A stretch of 64,000 bases of DNA. It comes from Odontesthes bonariensis (Eukaryota > Chordata > Actinopteri > Atheriniformes > Atherinopsidae). The DNA lies in the NCBI RefSeq assembly GCF_027942865.1, contig NC_134510.1:41042946-41106945 (forward strand), read 5' to 3'. Positions within the stretch are counted from its first letter, which is position 1. Each line of letters starts with the position of its first letter. This document shows positions 11,501 to 22,540 of this stretch, one piece after another. The notes beneath the pieces were generated by a model. That model was not told the DNA's origin and made no database searches. It saw only the letters and a list, made by a program, of their open reading frames with translations. The position numbers and the translations under genes were made by a program.

Positions 11501-14500
11501 TTCCTGCCACACACAGTTCCTGCCACACAGTTCCTGCCACTCACAGTTCCTGCCACACACAGTTCCTGCCACACACAATTCCTGCCACACACAGTTCCTG
11601 CCTCACAGTTCCTGCCTCACAGTTCCTGCCTCACAGTTCCTGCCACACACAGTTCCTGTCGCACAGTTCCTGTCGCACAGTTCCTGACACACACAGTTCC
11701 TGCAACACAGTTCCTGCAACACAGTTCCTGCAACACAGTTCCTGTCGCACAGTTCCTGCCACACAGTTCCTGCCACTCACAGTTCCCGCCACACAGTTCC
11801 TGCCACACACAGTTCCTGCCACACACAGTTCCTGCCACACAGTTCCTGCCACTCACAGTTCCTGCCACTCACAGTTCCTGCCACACACAGTTCCTGGCAC
11901 ACACCGTTCCCGCCACACACAGTTCCTGCCACACACAGTTCCTGCCACACAGAGTTCCTGCCACACACAGTTCCTGCCACACACAGTTCCTGCCTCACAG
12001 TTCCTGCCACACAGTTCCTGCGACTCACAGTTCCTGCCACACACAGTTCCTGCCTCACACAGTTCCTGCCACACACAGTTCCTGCCTCACACAGTTCCTG
12101 CCACACACAGTTCCTGCCACACACAGTTCCTGCCACACACAGTTCCTGCCTCACAGTTCCTGCCACTCACAGTTCCTGCCTCACAGTTCCTGCCACACAC
12201 AGTTCCTGCCACATAGTTCCTGCAACACAGTTCCTGCAACACAGTTCCTGCAACACAGTTCCTGCCACTGGACTTCAGTTATTGATTATCTGCAGAATAA
12301 TCGGGTAACCGGATGCAGCTGATCCTCCGAGGTGAAACCAAGGAGGAGGAAAGTTAATTATTTATCCAACAAAGCGATCTGCTGGCTTCCCTGAACAGCT
12401 GCCAGTAGATCGAAGGTAAGCAGAGCAGGTCAGCTGCCCTGAAAGGGGATTTTAGCTCAGATCAGCGTTTCCTGTGGAAACCGTGGTTCATTGGTGGAGC
12501 TGCTGTTTCACACATTAACAGCTTGTTGTGTTCCGTGTTGTGTTTCTGTGTCGCCGCCGTTTCACCCCGACTCTGTGTGTGTTGCAGGGGAAGCCCCTGA
12601 AGGAGTCTCTGGGGGAGATCGCGTACGCCGCCTCCTTCCTGGAGTGGTTCTCAGAGGAGGCTCGGCGGGTCTACGGAGACATCGTTCCGTCTCCCGCCAA
12701 AGACCGAAAGATCCTGCTCCTCAAGCAGCCTGTGGGCGTGGCCTCCATCATCACGCCGGTGAGCGCCGTCTGAAACGCAAAGTTAGCCTCGGAGATGAGG
12801 GGACGGCAGAAAGGTTATTCTACCAGCTTTCTGAGGACAAAGTTTACTCAGACATGTTGTTTCTGATGAACATTAAGTTGAATTATCCAAAGAAAAGTTT
12901 ACAAAGAAAAAGTTATCAATTATTCCATCAATTAATGAGATCAGAAAAACTTAAGCAATAAATTTAAAAGAGAAAAAATTAGGTTATGAAGTGAAAAGTT
13001 GTTCCAGAGCTGACTAGGAGTTACCTAGGAGTTAAGTTAGCATTAGCTCACTAGGAGTTAAGTTAGCATTAGCTCACTTGAAGTTAAGTTAGCATCGGCT
13101 CACTAGGAGTTAAGTTAGCATCAGCTCACTAGGAGTTAAGTTAGCATCGGCTCACTAGGAGTTAAGTTAGCATCGGCTCACTAGGAGTTAAGTTAGCATC
13201 GGCTCACTAGGAGTTAAGTTAGCATCAGCTCACTAGGAGTTAAGTTAGCATCAGCTCACTAGGAGTTAAGTTAGCATCGGCTCACTAGGAGTTAAGTTAG
13301 CATCGGCTCACTAGGAGTTAAGTTGGCATCGGCTCACTAGCAGTTAAGTTAGCATCGGCTCACTAGGAGTTAAGTTAGCATTAGCTCACTTGGAGTTAAG
13401 TTGGCATCGGCTCACTAGGAGTTAAGTTAGCATCGGCTCACTAGGAGTTAAGTTAGCATTAGCTCACTAGCAGTTAAGTTAGCTGATGGAGCTGATGGAT
13501 GCTCTGCTCTGTTTGTTCTCAGTGGAACTTCCCCAGCGCCATGATCACCAGGAAGGTTGGAGCCGCTCTGGCAGCCGGCTGCACGGTGGTGGTGAAACCA
13601 GCTGAGGACACGCCGCTGTCGGCCCTGGCTCTGGCAGAGGTCGGTCCTCCGAACATCTGGAGCAGCTGCAGCCGCTCAGAGCCTCGCTTCTGCTGTGAGA
13701 CCTGTCCTGGAGCTCATTGTGACATCACTTCCTGTCTTCTCTGCAGCTGGCGGAGCAGGCGGGCATCCCAGCGGGGGTCTTCAACGTGGTTCCCTGCTCC
13801 AGAGAGAAGACCCCGTCCGTCGGGCAGGTCCTCTGCACCGATTCTCTGGTGGCCAAAATCTCCTTCACTGGATCCACGGCCACGGGGAAGGTGAGACCCT
13901 GAGCTAATGCTAACTTAACTGCTAGTGAGCTAATGCTAACTTAACTGCTAGTGAGCTAATGCTAACTTAACTGCTAGTGAGCTAATGCTAACTTAACTGC
14001 TAGTGAGCTAATGCTAACTTAACTGCTAGTGAGCTAATGCTAACTTAACTGCTAGTGAGCTAATCCTAACTTAACTGTTAGTGAGCTGATGCTAACTTAA
14101 CTCCTAGTGAACTAATGCTAACTTACCTGCTAGAGAGCTAATGCTAGCTTAACTGCTAGTGAGCCGATGCTAACTTAAGTCCTCGTGAGCCGTTGCTAAC
14201 TTAACTCCTAGTGAGCTGATGCTAACTTAACTGTTAGTGAGCTAATGCTAACTTAACTCCTAGTTAGCTAATGCTGACTTAACTCCTGGTTAGCTAATGC
14301 CAACTTAATTCTCTCAGGTGCTGTTAAAAATGGCTGCCGACACTGTGAAGAAGGCGTCCATGGAGCTCGGTGGCCACGCCCCCTTCATCGTGTTCGACAG
14401 CGCCGACGTTGACAAGGCGGTGGGCGGAGCCATGGGCTCTAAGTTCAGGAACTCTGGACAGGTGAGACGAGTCGCAGCTGCTGACGGCATGGGCGCAGAA

Positions 14501-17500
14501 CCCCGAACTGAACGCTTTCCTCCGCCCGCAGACGTGCGTGTGCTCCAACCGCTTCCTGGTTCAGAGCGCCGTCTATGACCGCTTCATGGCCAAACTGGGA
14601 CAAGCGATGGACGCCGAGCTCCGGGTGGGTCACGGCTCGGAGCCCGAGACCACGCAGGGGCCGCTCATCAACACCAGAGCTGCAGAGAAGGTAACCCGCC
14701 TGATATTTCTGCTTCTGGACATGTGGGACAGATGGGGACGGAGGGACAGATGGGGACAGGTGGTACAGATGGGACGGATGGGGACAAATGGGATGGATGG
14801 GACCCTTCCTGTTGGAGGTCGGATCAGGACACCAGATATGTCCCATCATGGTGTGTCCTGCTCTAAACTGTCCCATCATGGTTTGTCCTGCTGTAAACTG
14901 TCCCTCATGGTTTGTCCTGCTCTAAACTGTCCCTCAGTATGTCCCATCATGGTTTGTCCTGCTCTAAACTGTCCCTCATGGTTTGTCCTGCTGTAAACTG
15001 TCCCTCAGTATGTCCCTCGTCCTGCTCTAAACTGTCTCATCATGGTTTGTCCTGCTCTAAACTGTCCCTCAGTTTGTCCCATCATGGTTTGTCCTGCTCT
15101 AAACTGTCCCACCATGGTTTGTCCCGCTCTAAACTGTCCCTCATGGTTTGTCCCGCTCTAAACTGTCCCATCATGGTTTGTCCCGCTCTAAACTGTCCCA
15201 TCATGGTTTGTCCCGCTCTCAACTGTCCCATCATGGTTTGTCCCGCTCTAAACTGTCCCACCATGGTTTGCCCTGCTCTAAACTGTCCCATCATGGTTTG
15301 TCCTGCTCTAAACTGTCCCACCATGGTTTGTCCTGCTCTAAACTGTCCCATCATGGTTTGTCCTGCTGTAAACTGTCCCTCAGTATGTCCCTCGTCCTGC
15401 TCTAAACTGTCCCATCATGGTTTGTCCTGCTCTAAACTGTCCCTCAGTTTGTCCCATCATAGTTTGTCCTGCTCTAAACTGTCCCATCATGGTTTGCCCT
15501 GCTCTAAACTGTCCCATCATGGTTTGTCCTGCTCTAAACTGTCCCATCATGGTTTGTCCCGCTCTAAACTGTCCCATCATGGTTTGCCCTGCTCTAAACT
15601 GTCCCATCATGGTTTGTCACGCTCTAAACTGTCCCACCATGGTTTGCCCTGCTCTAAACTGTCCCATCATGGTTTGTCCTGCTCTAAACTGTCCCATCAT
15701 GGTTTGTCCCGCTCTAAACTGTCCCATCATGGTTTGTCCCGCTCTAAACTGTCCCTCATGGTTTGTCCTGGTCTAAACTGTCCCATCATGGTTTGTCCTG
15801 CTCTAAACTGTCCCATCATGGTTTGTCCTGCTCTAAACTGTCCCATCATGGTTTGTCCCGCTCTAAACTGTCCCATCATGGTTTGTCCTGCTCTAAACTG
15901 TCCCATCATGGTTTGCCCTGCTCTAAACTGTCCCATCATGGTTTGTCCTGCTCTAAACTGTCCCATCATGGTTTGTCCCGCTCTAAACTGTCCTATCATG
16001 GTTTGTCCTGCTCTAAACTGTCCCTCATGGTTTGTCCCGCTGTAAATTGTCCCATCATGGTTTGCCCTGCTCTAAACTGTCCCATCATGGTTTGTCCCGC
16101 TCTAAACTGTCCCATCATGGTTTGTCCCGCTCTAAACTGTCCCATCATGGTTTGTCCTGCTCTAAACTGTCCCATCATGGTTTGTCCCTCTCTAAACTGT
16201 CCCATCATGGTTTGTCCCGCTCTAAACTGTCCCATCATGGTTTGTCCTGCTCTAAACTGTCCCATCATGGTTTGTCCTGCTCTAAACTGTCCCATCATGG
16301 TTTGTCCCGCTCTAAACTGTCCCATCATGGTTTGTCCTGCTCTAAACTGTCCCTCATGGTTTGTCCCGCTGTAAATTGTCCCATCATGGTTTGTCCTGCT
16401 CTAAACTGTCCCTCATGGTTTGTCCCGCTGTAAATTGTCCCTCAGGTGGTGCAGCAGATCGAGGACGCCGTGTCCCGCGGCGCCAGGCTGCTGAAAGGCG
16501 GGAAGCGCCTGGAAGGTTCCTTCATGCAGCCGACGCTGCTGGCCGACGTCACCGCGGACATGTTGTGCACCAAGGAGGAAACCTTTGGGCCGCTGGTCCC
16601 CGTCATCAGGTCGGTTCACAGGAAAGTTCTTCATGAAGCAGTTCGGTTTCATATGAGACGGACAAGAAGGAGTTCATTTGCTTCAAACCGTCTTCAGAGC
16701 AGTGGGTCCCTAACTTTTAGTCCCAAATAGCCCTCAAACACGTGTTATCAGTCATATCATGTAAAATATCTGTAAATGTGCATAATTATTTACTAATGCC
16801 AAATACAATGGGACTCACTAGGAGTTAAGTTGGCATCGGCTCACGAGGAGTTAAGTTGGCATCGGCTCACGAGGAGTTAAGTTAGCATTAGCTAACGAGG
16901 ACTTAAGTTGGCATCGGCTCACGGGGAGTTAAGTTAGCATTAGCTCATGAGGACTTAAGTTGGCATCGGCTCACGGGGAGTTAAGTTAGCATTAGCTCAC
17001 GAGGAGTTAAGTTGGCATCGGCTCACGGGGAATTAAGTTAGCATTAGCTCACTAGGAGTTAAATTAGCATTAGCATCGGCTCACTAGGAGTTAAGTTGGC
17101 ATCGGCTCACTAGGAGTTAAGTTGGCATCGGCTCACTAGGAGTTAAGTTGGCATCGGGTCACTAGGAGTTAAGTTAGCATCGGCTCACAGGGAGTTAAGG
17201 TAGCATTAGCTAACGAGGACTTAAGTTGGCATCGGCTCACGGGGAGTTAAGTTAGCATTAGCTCATGAGGACTTAAGTTGGCATCGGCTCACGGGGAGTT
17301 AAGTTAGCATTAGCTCACGAGGACTTAAGTTGGCATCGGCTCACGGGGAATTAAGTTAGCATTAGCTCACTAGGAGTTAAATTAGCATTAGCATCGGCTC
17401 ACTAGGACTTAAGTTGGCATCGGCTCACTAGGAGTTAAGTTGGCATCGGCTCACGAGGAGTTAAGTTAGCATTAGCTCACGAGGACTTAAGTTAGCATCG

Positions 17501-19684
17501 GCTCACAGGGAGTTAAGTTAGCATTAGCTAACGAGGACTTAAGTTAGCATCGGCTCACGGAGAGTTAAGTTAGCATTAGCTCAGTAGGAGTTAAGTTGGC
17601 ATCGGCTCAGTAGGAGTTAAGTTGGCATCGGCTCAGTAGGAGTTAAGTTGGCATCGGCTCAGTAGGAGTTAAGTTGGCATCGGCTCAGTAGGAGTTAAGT
17701 TAGCATCGGCTCAGTAGGAGTTAAGTTGGCATCGGCTCAGTAGAAGTTAAGTTGGCATCGGCTCACGGAGAGTTAAGTTAGCATCTGCTCAGTAGGAGTT
17801 AAGTTGGCATCGGCTCAGTAGAAGTTAAGTTGGCATCGGCTCAGTAGGAGTTAAGTTGGCATCGGGTCACTAGGAGTTAAGTTAGCATCGGCTCAGTAGG
17901 AGTTAAGTTAGCATCGGCTCAGTAGGAGTTAAGTTGGCATCGGCTCAGTAGAAGTTAAGTTGGCATCGGCTCACGGAGAGTTAAGTTAGCATTAGCTCAG
18001 TAGGAGTTAAGTTGGCATCGGCTCAGTAGGAGTTAAGTTGGCATCTGCTCAGTAGGAGTTAAGTTGGCATCGGCTCAGTAGAAGTTAAGTTGGCATCGGC
18101 TCAGTAGAAGTTAAGGTGGTATCGGCTCAGTAGGAGTTAAGTTGGCATCGGCTCAGTAGGAGTTAAGTTGGCATCGGCTCAGTAGGAGTTAAGTTGGCAT
18201 CGGCTCAGTAGGAGTTAAGTTGGCATCGGCTCAGTAGGAGTTAAGTTGGCATCGGCTCAGTAGGAGTTAAGTTGGCATTAGCTCACGGGGAGTTAAGTTA
18301 GCGTTAGATAACTTCTCCCAACAGGACGGACTCTGGCTGAGGATTGTTGACATCCTCGGTCCAACTGAAGCCATAGGACGGTAACTTTCATGATACTGTC
18401 AGCTGACAGTTTTTTTCTCTTTTCTTTCGGTGGTGGGTTGTCGGCAGACTCTGCTCTGATGGTTTGCTCCGCACCAGAAAGAGCTCCAATTTCCCTCTTG
18501 CTCTGTTTTAATGTTGTCATTCAGCCTTTGATGTGTCTCATAACTCAGCGAAATATGGGTTTTCTGAGGATTTCTTTTTAAATAATTGTTTTTAGGTATA
18601 TAGTTAGCCTCTGTATTATAAAACGAGTGCGTACTGATAAAGTAAATTAAAAAATAATTATTTTTGTGTAGTTGTATATTGTAATAATAACGTGTGGTGT
18701 TCACCATCCCACGGCACAGCGTTTGGGAACCACTGCTGTAGAGGAATGAAACCTCTCAGGAAAAAAGTGTGCTTTTAGCTAAATGAAGTGGATCCAGCTG
18801 CCGACCAATCGCTTCCTGTCTGATTTGCAGGTTCGACACAGAAGAGGAGGCTCTGGCCATCGCTAACGCCTCAAACGTGGGGCTGGCAGGTGAGGGCGTC
18901 TCCGGAACCATGAATGAATATTCCAGTCAGGCTTCCCTCATCTGCTGCTGACTTACCGGTTAAACTTCAACCTCTTTAATAGCACACAGAATAAAAACAA
19001 GCAGGATGAGTCATTTACCAACTGACCGGGACCTGTATTATCCAGTTTGTTGTTCCATTGTCCTGCTGTTCACTGTCCACATCTGTTGGTTTACATTTCC
19101 CTCCGAAGCTTTAATGAATAAAAGCAGCAGGTGTTAAAACTCAGTGAATCCACCTCAGAGTAACAACACCACATGTTACACTGAGTCATTATTTATGGAA
19201 CACAAACTGAGACAGAACTAAGTGAACCCCTGGGTAGCTCTTGGGTTTCTGACCTCGGGGTGACCTTTAACCTTTAACATGCTAACTGCGGCCTGTAGCT
19301 CCTGGGTTTCTGACCTTGGGGTGACCTTTAACCTTTAACATGCTAACTGAGGCCTGTAGCTCCTGGGTTTCTGACCTTGGGGTGACCTTTAACCTTTAAC
19401 CTGCTAACTGAGGCCTGTAGCTCCTGGATTTCTGACCTTGGGGTGACCTTTAACCCGTCTCTCTGCCCTCAGGTTACTTCTTCTCGCAGGACGTGAGTCA
19501 GATCTGGCGGGTGGCGGAGGCGTTGGAGGTCGGGATAGTCGGGGTCAACGAGGGCCTCCTGTCCACGCCTGAGGCGACCTTTGGCGGAGTCAAGCAGTCC
19601 GGTTTGGGCCGCGAGGGCGCCAAGTACGGCATCGAGGAGTACCTGGAGGTGAAGTACATGTGCTTCGGGGGCCTGAAGCCCTGA
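5541..19684 (+). CDS. aldh5a1: succinate-semialdehyde dehydrogenase, mitochondrial (10 exons, complete)
   Basis: Oxidises succinate semialdehyde to succinate with NAD+, the last step of GABA breakdown, in the mitochondrial matrix. Exons: 5541-5828, 7953-8036, 12588-12758, 13523-13639, 13747-13890, 14318-14461, 14532-14690, 16446-16609, 18831-18889, 19473-19684. All introns are GT-AG, phases agree, and they sum to 513 codons plus stop (human 535, also ten exons). Visible marks: an Arg-rich N-terminal presequence; WNFPSAM and FTGSTATGK for NAD binding; MELGGHAPF with the general-base Glu (exon 6); TCVCSN with catalytic Cys (14535-14537) and the second Cys (14541-14543) of the known redox disulfide pair (exon 7); EETFGPL; and C-terminal [16 protein letters not shown]. 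Odd: the conserved ESGKPL reads ECGKPL across the exon 2/3 junction. Introns 2, 3, 5, 7, 8 and 9 are filled with tandem arrays. Start chosen as the first in-frame ATG giving a presequence; an in-frame Met exists at 5610. Confidence 0.96.
6600..7610 (-). mobile_element. L1-like LINE, C-terminal ORF2 fragment
   Basis: Minus-strand translation carries [19 protein letters not shown], then, after a frame break near 7186, [17 protein letters not shown] and later [21 protein letters not shown]. This is the order of the ORF2 C-terminal region in fish L1 elements (HR-x-TP, C...H...WKC). A 5'-truncated relic in aldh5a1 intron 1, ending in an AT-rich tail near 6600. Confidence 0.75.
7750..7915. mobile_element. 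LINE 3' tail with (GATA)n
   Basis: GATAGATAGATAAGTACTTT followed by ATTCAACCCAATTTGGGAAA is the typical 3' end of fish Rex/RTE-type LINEs: a GATA run, then 'actttattgatccc...gggaaatt'. No coding sequence. It lies just upstream of aldh5a1 exon 2. Confidence 0.55.
8225..12270. repeat. 4-kb minisatellite of 14/16-bp units in aldh5a1 intron 2
   Basis: About 270 units of TTCCTGCCACACACAG, TTCCTGCCACTCACAG or the 14-bp TTCCTGCCACACAG, with rarer CCGCC and GCAAC variants. Units contain no stop codons on either strand, which produces a 1,351-codon open frame (8161-12216) that is not a gene: it has no conserved content and lies inside an intron whose flanking exons join in frame. Each unit reads like a short pyrimidine tract followed by CACAG. 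Confidence 0.97.
13015..13485 (+). repeat. 26-bp minisatellite in aldh5a1 intron 3
   Basis: About 18 copies of a unit made of AGTTAAGTTAGCATCGGCTC plus ACTAGG, with TTAGC and TTGGC variants. The same family appears inverted at 13.9 kb and in direct orientation at 16.8 kb. Confidence 0.95.
13905..14316 (-). repeat. 26-bp minisatellite in aldh5a1 intron 5, inverted relative to intron 3
   Basis: About 15 copies of GAGCTAATGCTAACTTAACT plus GCTAGT, the reverse complement of the intron 3 unit. The last copy (GCTAATGCCAACTTAATTCT) runs directly into the CTCAG acceptor of exon 6. Confidence 0.93.
14830..16445. repeat. 30-bp minisatellite in aldh5a1 intron 7, containing the exon 8 acceptor
   Basis: About 53 units of TCCCATCATGGTTTGTCCTG plus CTCTAAACTG, with shorter units where CCCATCATGG is CCCTCATGG. 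The final unit, CTGTAAATTGTCCCTCAG, is itself the 3' splice site used for exon 8 at 16446. Several internal units also end TGTCCCTCAG (14930s, 15000s, 15060s, 15370s, 15440s). The 30-bp period keeps all frames open. Confidence 0.95.
16813..18305 (+). repeat. 26-bp minisatellite in aldh5a1 intron 8
   Basis: About 57 units of the family seen in intron 3. The 5' half mixes CACGAGGAG, CACGGGGAG and CACTAGGAG variants; the 3' half is dominated by CAGTAGGAG, showing local homogenisation of sub-families. Confidence 0.95.
18395..18410. other. 16-bp perfect palindrome
   Basis: ACTGTCAGCTGACAGT is its own reverse complement. It lies in the right arm of the hAT-like element. No function is implied; it contains an E-box core. 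Confidence 0.5.
19200..19455 (+). repeat. 61-bp tandem repeat, about 4 copies, abutting exon 10 acceptor
   Basis: Copies contain GGGTTTCTGACCTTGGGGTG, ACCTTTAACC and GCTAACTGAGG. The last copy grades into the pyrimidine tract and CAG of aldh5a1 exon 10 (19473). Confidence 0.9.
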
Positions 19685-19916
19685 CCTCTGACCCCGAGGG
19701 TCGGCTGCCGTGACCACGATAATCATTAGGTGGTCACATGGTGTGTTCCACTGTGACCACAAACATTAACCATCTACGCTTAGTCCTGAGTCCTGAGGTG
19801 TTCTGTTCCTGTTAGAATGATTTCAGTTCGGTGACCATTTTAAGATCCTTTTTTACCAACTTTTATTGTAATAATGAGGCTGTTAACGTGTTTAAATGAG
19901 GCTGTTAACGTGTTTT

Positions 19917-20390
19917 ATCAAATCAAATCAAATTTATTTGTAGCACATTTCATGTACAAAACAATTCAGAGTGCTTCACATAAAATAAAAGCATTGTAGC
20001 CGGGAGTGGAAGAAGCATTAAAAATACATAAAAGAATATAAAGAGAAACAAATAAAATCATTTAAATGATTGAAAGAATATAAAGAGAAACAAATAAAAT
20101 CATTTAAATGAATTTAAAAACCAGCAACAGTCCAGATAAGTTCAAAGATAGCGTGCAGATTTCATGCATAGACACATGAGAACAGAAATGTCTTTAACCT
20201 GGATTTAAAAATGTCTCCATTTGGTGAAAGTTTAATCTCCACTGGCAGTTTGTTCCACTTGTTTGCAGCATAACAGCTAAATGCTGCTTCTCCATGTTTA
20301 GTCTGGACTCTGGACTGGACCAGCTGACCTGAGTCCTTGGATCTAAGAGCTCTGCTGGCTTTATATTCTCTGAACATATGTTTTAATGAG
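19917..20390 (-). mobile_element. L2/Rex-like LINE, RT C-terminus and 3' UTR
   Basis: The minus strand encodes a 71-residue open segment with LRSKDSGQLVQSRVQTKHGE, NKWNKLPVEI and DIFKSRLKTFLFS, the standard C-terminus of L2-clade reverse transcriptases. It is followed by a non-coding tail ending in TTTGATTTGATT-type repeats at 19917. It lies in the 3' flank or 3' UTR of aldh5a1. Confidence 0.8.
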
Positions 20391-20628
20391 ACTTTAACGT
20401 GTTTTAATGTTTTAATGAGACTTTAACGTGTTTTAATGATAGGAGAAGCTAATTCTGATGTATGTTCCACTAATTAAACAAACTGTGAAATCACAACATT
20501 TACAGTTTCCTGTAAAACTGATGCTCATCGACACCAGCCTGCTCTGATTGGTCCTGGTTAGGCTCCACCCACCAGCTTTGTTTAATAGTTGAAATCCACT
20601 GACTCCGCCTCCATCAGGACCTTAATGA

Positions 20629-20657
20629 CCCCCCCCCCCCCCCCCAAAAAAAAAAAG
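20629..20657. repeat. poly-C / poly-A run
   Basis: A run of about 17 C directly followed by about 12 A; prone to sequencing error. Confidence 0.9.
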
Positions 20658-20932
20658 ACTTACCCCGGCACCAACACAACAACATATTATATTATTTGTA
20701 TTATTTTATTATATATAATCTTAAATACAAAAAGAAACCACATGTAGCTTCCAAAATGCCATGTCAATGTATATTAGAAGTTATTTAAGTTATTTAATTT
20801 AGCATATAGCATATAGCTAGCATATAGCACAAACCAGACCAGGTTGCCTTTGGGTGAAATTAGCTGCATGACATGATGCCTCAGTTCCAATTCTAGTTCA
20901 GCAAAACTAAAAATCAAACACAGTCGTGGCTA

Positions 20933-21139
20933 ATAGCAACATGTTAGCAAGAGGCTAACAGATAGCCTCTGGCTAATAACAACATGTTAGCAAGAGGCTA
21001 ACAGATAGCCTCTGGCTAATAACAACATGTTAGCAAGAGGCTAACAGATAGCCTCTGGCTAATAACAACATGTTAGCAAGAGGCTAACAGATAGCCTCTG
21101 GCTAATAACAACATGTTAGCAAGAGGCTAACAGATAGCC
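20933..21139. repeat. 42-bp tandem repeat, 5 copies
   Basis: Copies of GCTAATAACAACATGTTAGC plus AAGAGGCTAACAGATAGCCTCTG-like sequence, nearly identical to one another; intergenic. Confidence 0.92.
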
Positions 21140-21364
21140 TATAGCCCACGTCCCTCAGGTCACTGATAGAAACCTGCATCCCTTTATCTTTTGCCCGTTT
21201 CTCCTCTTCTTCTCTTTCTAAACTGGGCACCTGATGGCTTCTTTGGTCTTTCACCATGATGATGATCCATGATGACTCCACATTATTACCTTTGCTTTTC
21301 CCATTAACGCCGTCCATTCACCCGTCAATCAACTGGAGTCACGGGACGTAAACACATTCACGTA

Positions 21365-21870
21365 GATGGCTGCACAGATTTTTATTTTTATTTTTAAATT
21401 TTTTTCACATAACCCAGTTAATTACATGAAGGTATATGGGTCTATGTTCATTTTAGGAATTAAATACAGTTTATATGCACTGGAAGCAGCTTGTGTTGTG
21501 GCCTGGGATCAGTCTAAGCCCCCCTGGGCGGTCGCCCACATTACCCATAGCAGAAACCGGCCCTGGGTGCTGGTTCCATTTTGGGCCCAGCCGAAGCCCT
21601 CGGCATGTTCACGGGAGTGAAACGTCCTGTTAATTCTGACCCACATTTCATTAAATGGACCAAATAAATGAACCAGGGTCCAACTGGTCTGCATGTTGGT
21701 GTCTGTGAAGCTGTTGATCTTCTGTGAAGTGCCATGAAACTGATTATTGTCATAGATTCCATCGTCTGTGCCAAAGTGTTCCTGATCCGACGGCTGCTGT
21801 CCTGTGAGCATCCGACTTTAGACCCTCTGGGACAGATGTGGTGGGACATCCCTCACATCTGGGGGAGCTG
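21365..21870. other. unresolved, repeat-like intergenic segment
   Basis: A minus-strand open stretch of about 100 codons (21509-21811) has protein-like composition, and GGGCGGTCGCCCAC near 21527 resembles the edge of dispersed fish repeats. I do not recognise a domain and find no splice-supported gene; probably an old transposon piece. Confidence 0.3.
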
Positions 21871-21984
21871 GAAGCTGATTTAAAGCACAAAGTGTGCATG
21901 CACAGGCCTAAATAAATGTCTCTAATGTTGGGAAATAAAGTGAATGCAGAGTTTAGATTTTTGTATCTTGACTGTTTAATGTTG

Positions 21985-21990
21985 AATAAA
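21985..21990 (+). terminator. candidate polyadenylation signal for aldh5a1
   Basis: AATAAA followed by a GT-rich stretch (GTTGTTGTGG) about 25 bases on, the expected order for a plus-strand cleavage site. It implies a 2.3-kb 3' UTR containing the LINE fragment. A nearer site cannot be excluded. Confidence 0.4.
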
Positions 21991-22073
21991 ACAGATTTTA
22001 ATATTCCGAGTTGTTGTGGCGTCTCTTTGCTTTGCCGGGGTCGCTGCAGGAAAACACACGAAGAAGAACTAGA

Positions 22074-22454
22074 GGCTATGTTCCAAACCGCATACTTCTC
22101 CTACTAACTTTCTGAGTTAGTAAGCGAGTTTGAGTAAGCAGAAGTTCCCGGATGCATACTAGATTCTCCTAAATGTTGGGTATGCATCATGAGGTTACTA
22201 CTCATACTCAAACTACCCAAGATGCAACGTAACGTGACGTCGCCGATCGTCATTTCCTGTCAAAACGGCAGTTTCAAGCTAGCTACAACGAGGGTAGGTT
22301 CACTTCCTGTCTTCAAAACAAAAGCACCAAATGTATGGTAATGGCTTTCCCTATGATAAAAGGCAACGGGTATTTTATTTTGTGGAAATAACCGGAAGTG
22401 CGTTAGCTCACTGCGGCTAGCTTTAGTAGCGCCGAATTCGTGGGAACAAAATTG
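22074..22454 (+). mobile_element. MITE family 'GGCTGTGTTC', truncated copy A
   Basis: Begins GGCTATGTTCCAAACCGCAT and runs through GCGCCGAATTCGTGGGAACA, then stops. About 380 bp matches the first two thirds of copy D at 61.93 kb and, inverted, copy B at 22.54-23.16 kb. Confidence 0.85.
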
Positions 22455-22540
22455 ATCAGCTGACAGGCTGGGACACACGTCAGCTTTCCCAGCATGCATC
22501 AGTGGTTACCATGACGATGACGATATCCCCAGAAGAACAT

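Larger units (their letters stand above)
16700..18735. mobile_element. hAT-like non-autonomous element enclosing a minisatellite (aldh5a1 intron 8)
   Basis: The left end reads CAGTGGGTCCCTAACTTTT (16700). The right end on the other strand reads CAGTGGTTCCCAAACGCTGT (18735). Both match the CAGTGGTTCCCAAAC type of hAT terminal repeat. Flanking octamers are CTTCAGAG (16692-16699) and CTGTAGAG (18736-18743), 6 of 8 matching, as expected of an old 8-bp hAT duplication. Between them are 110 bp of left arm, the 16813-18305 array and 430 bp of right arm. No transposase is present. Confidence 0.65.

Noticed and set aside
8161-12216. 1,351-codon open reading frame
   Set aside because: It is the translation of a 14/16-bp minisatellite inside an aldh5a1 intron; the flanking exons splice in frame and both strands are open because the unit has no stop.
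14830-16445. Possible CRISPR-like array
   Set aside because: There are no distinct spacers: units are head-to-tail with point variants only, and this is a vertebrate intron.
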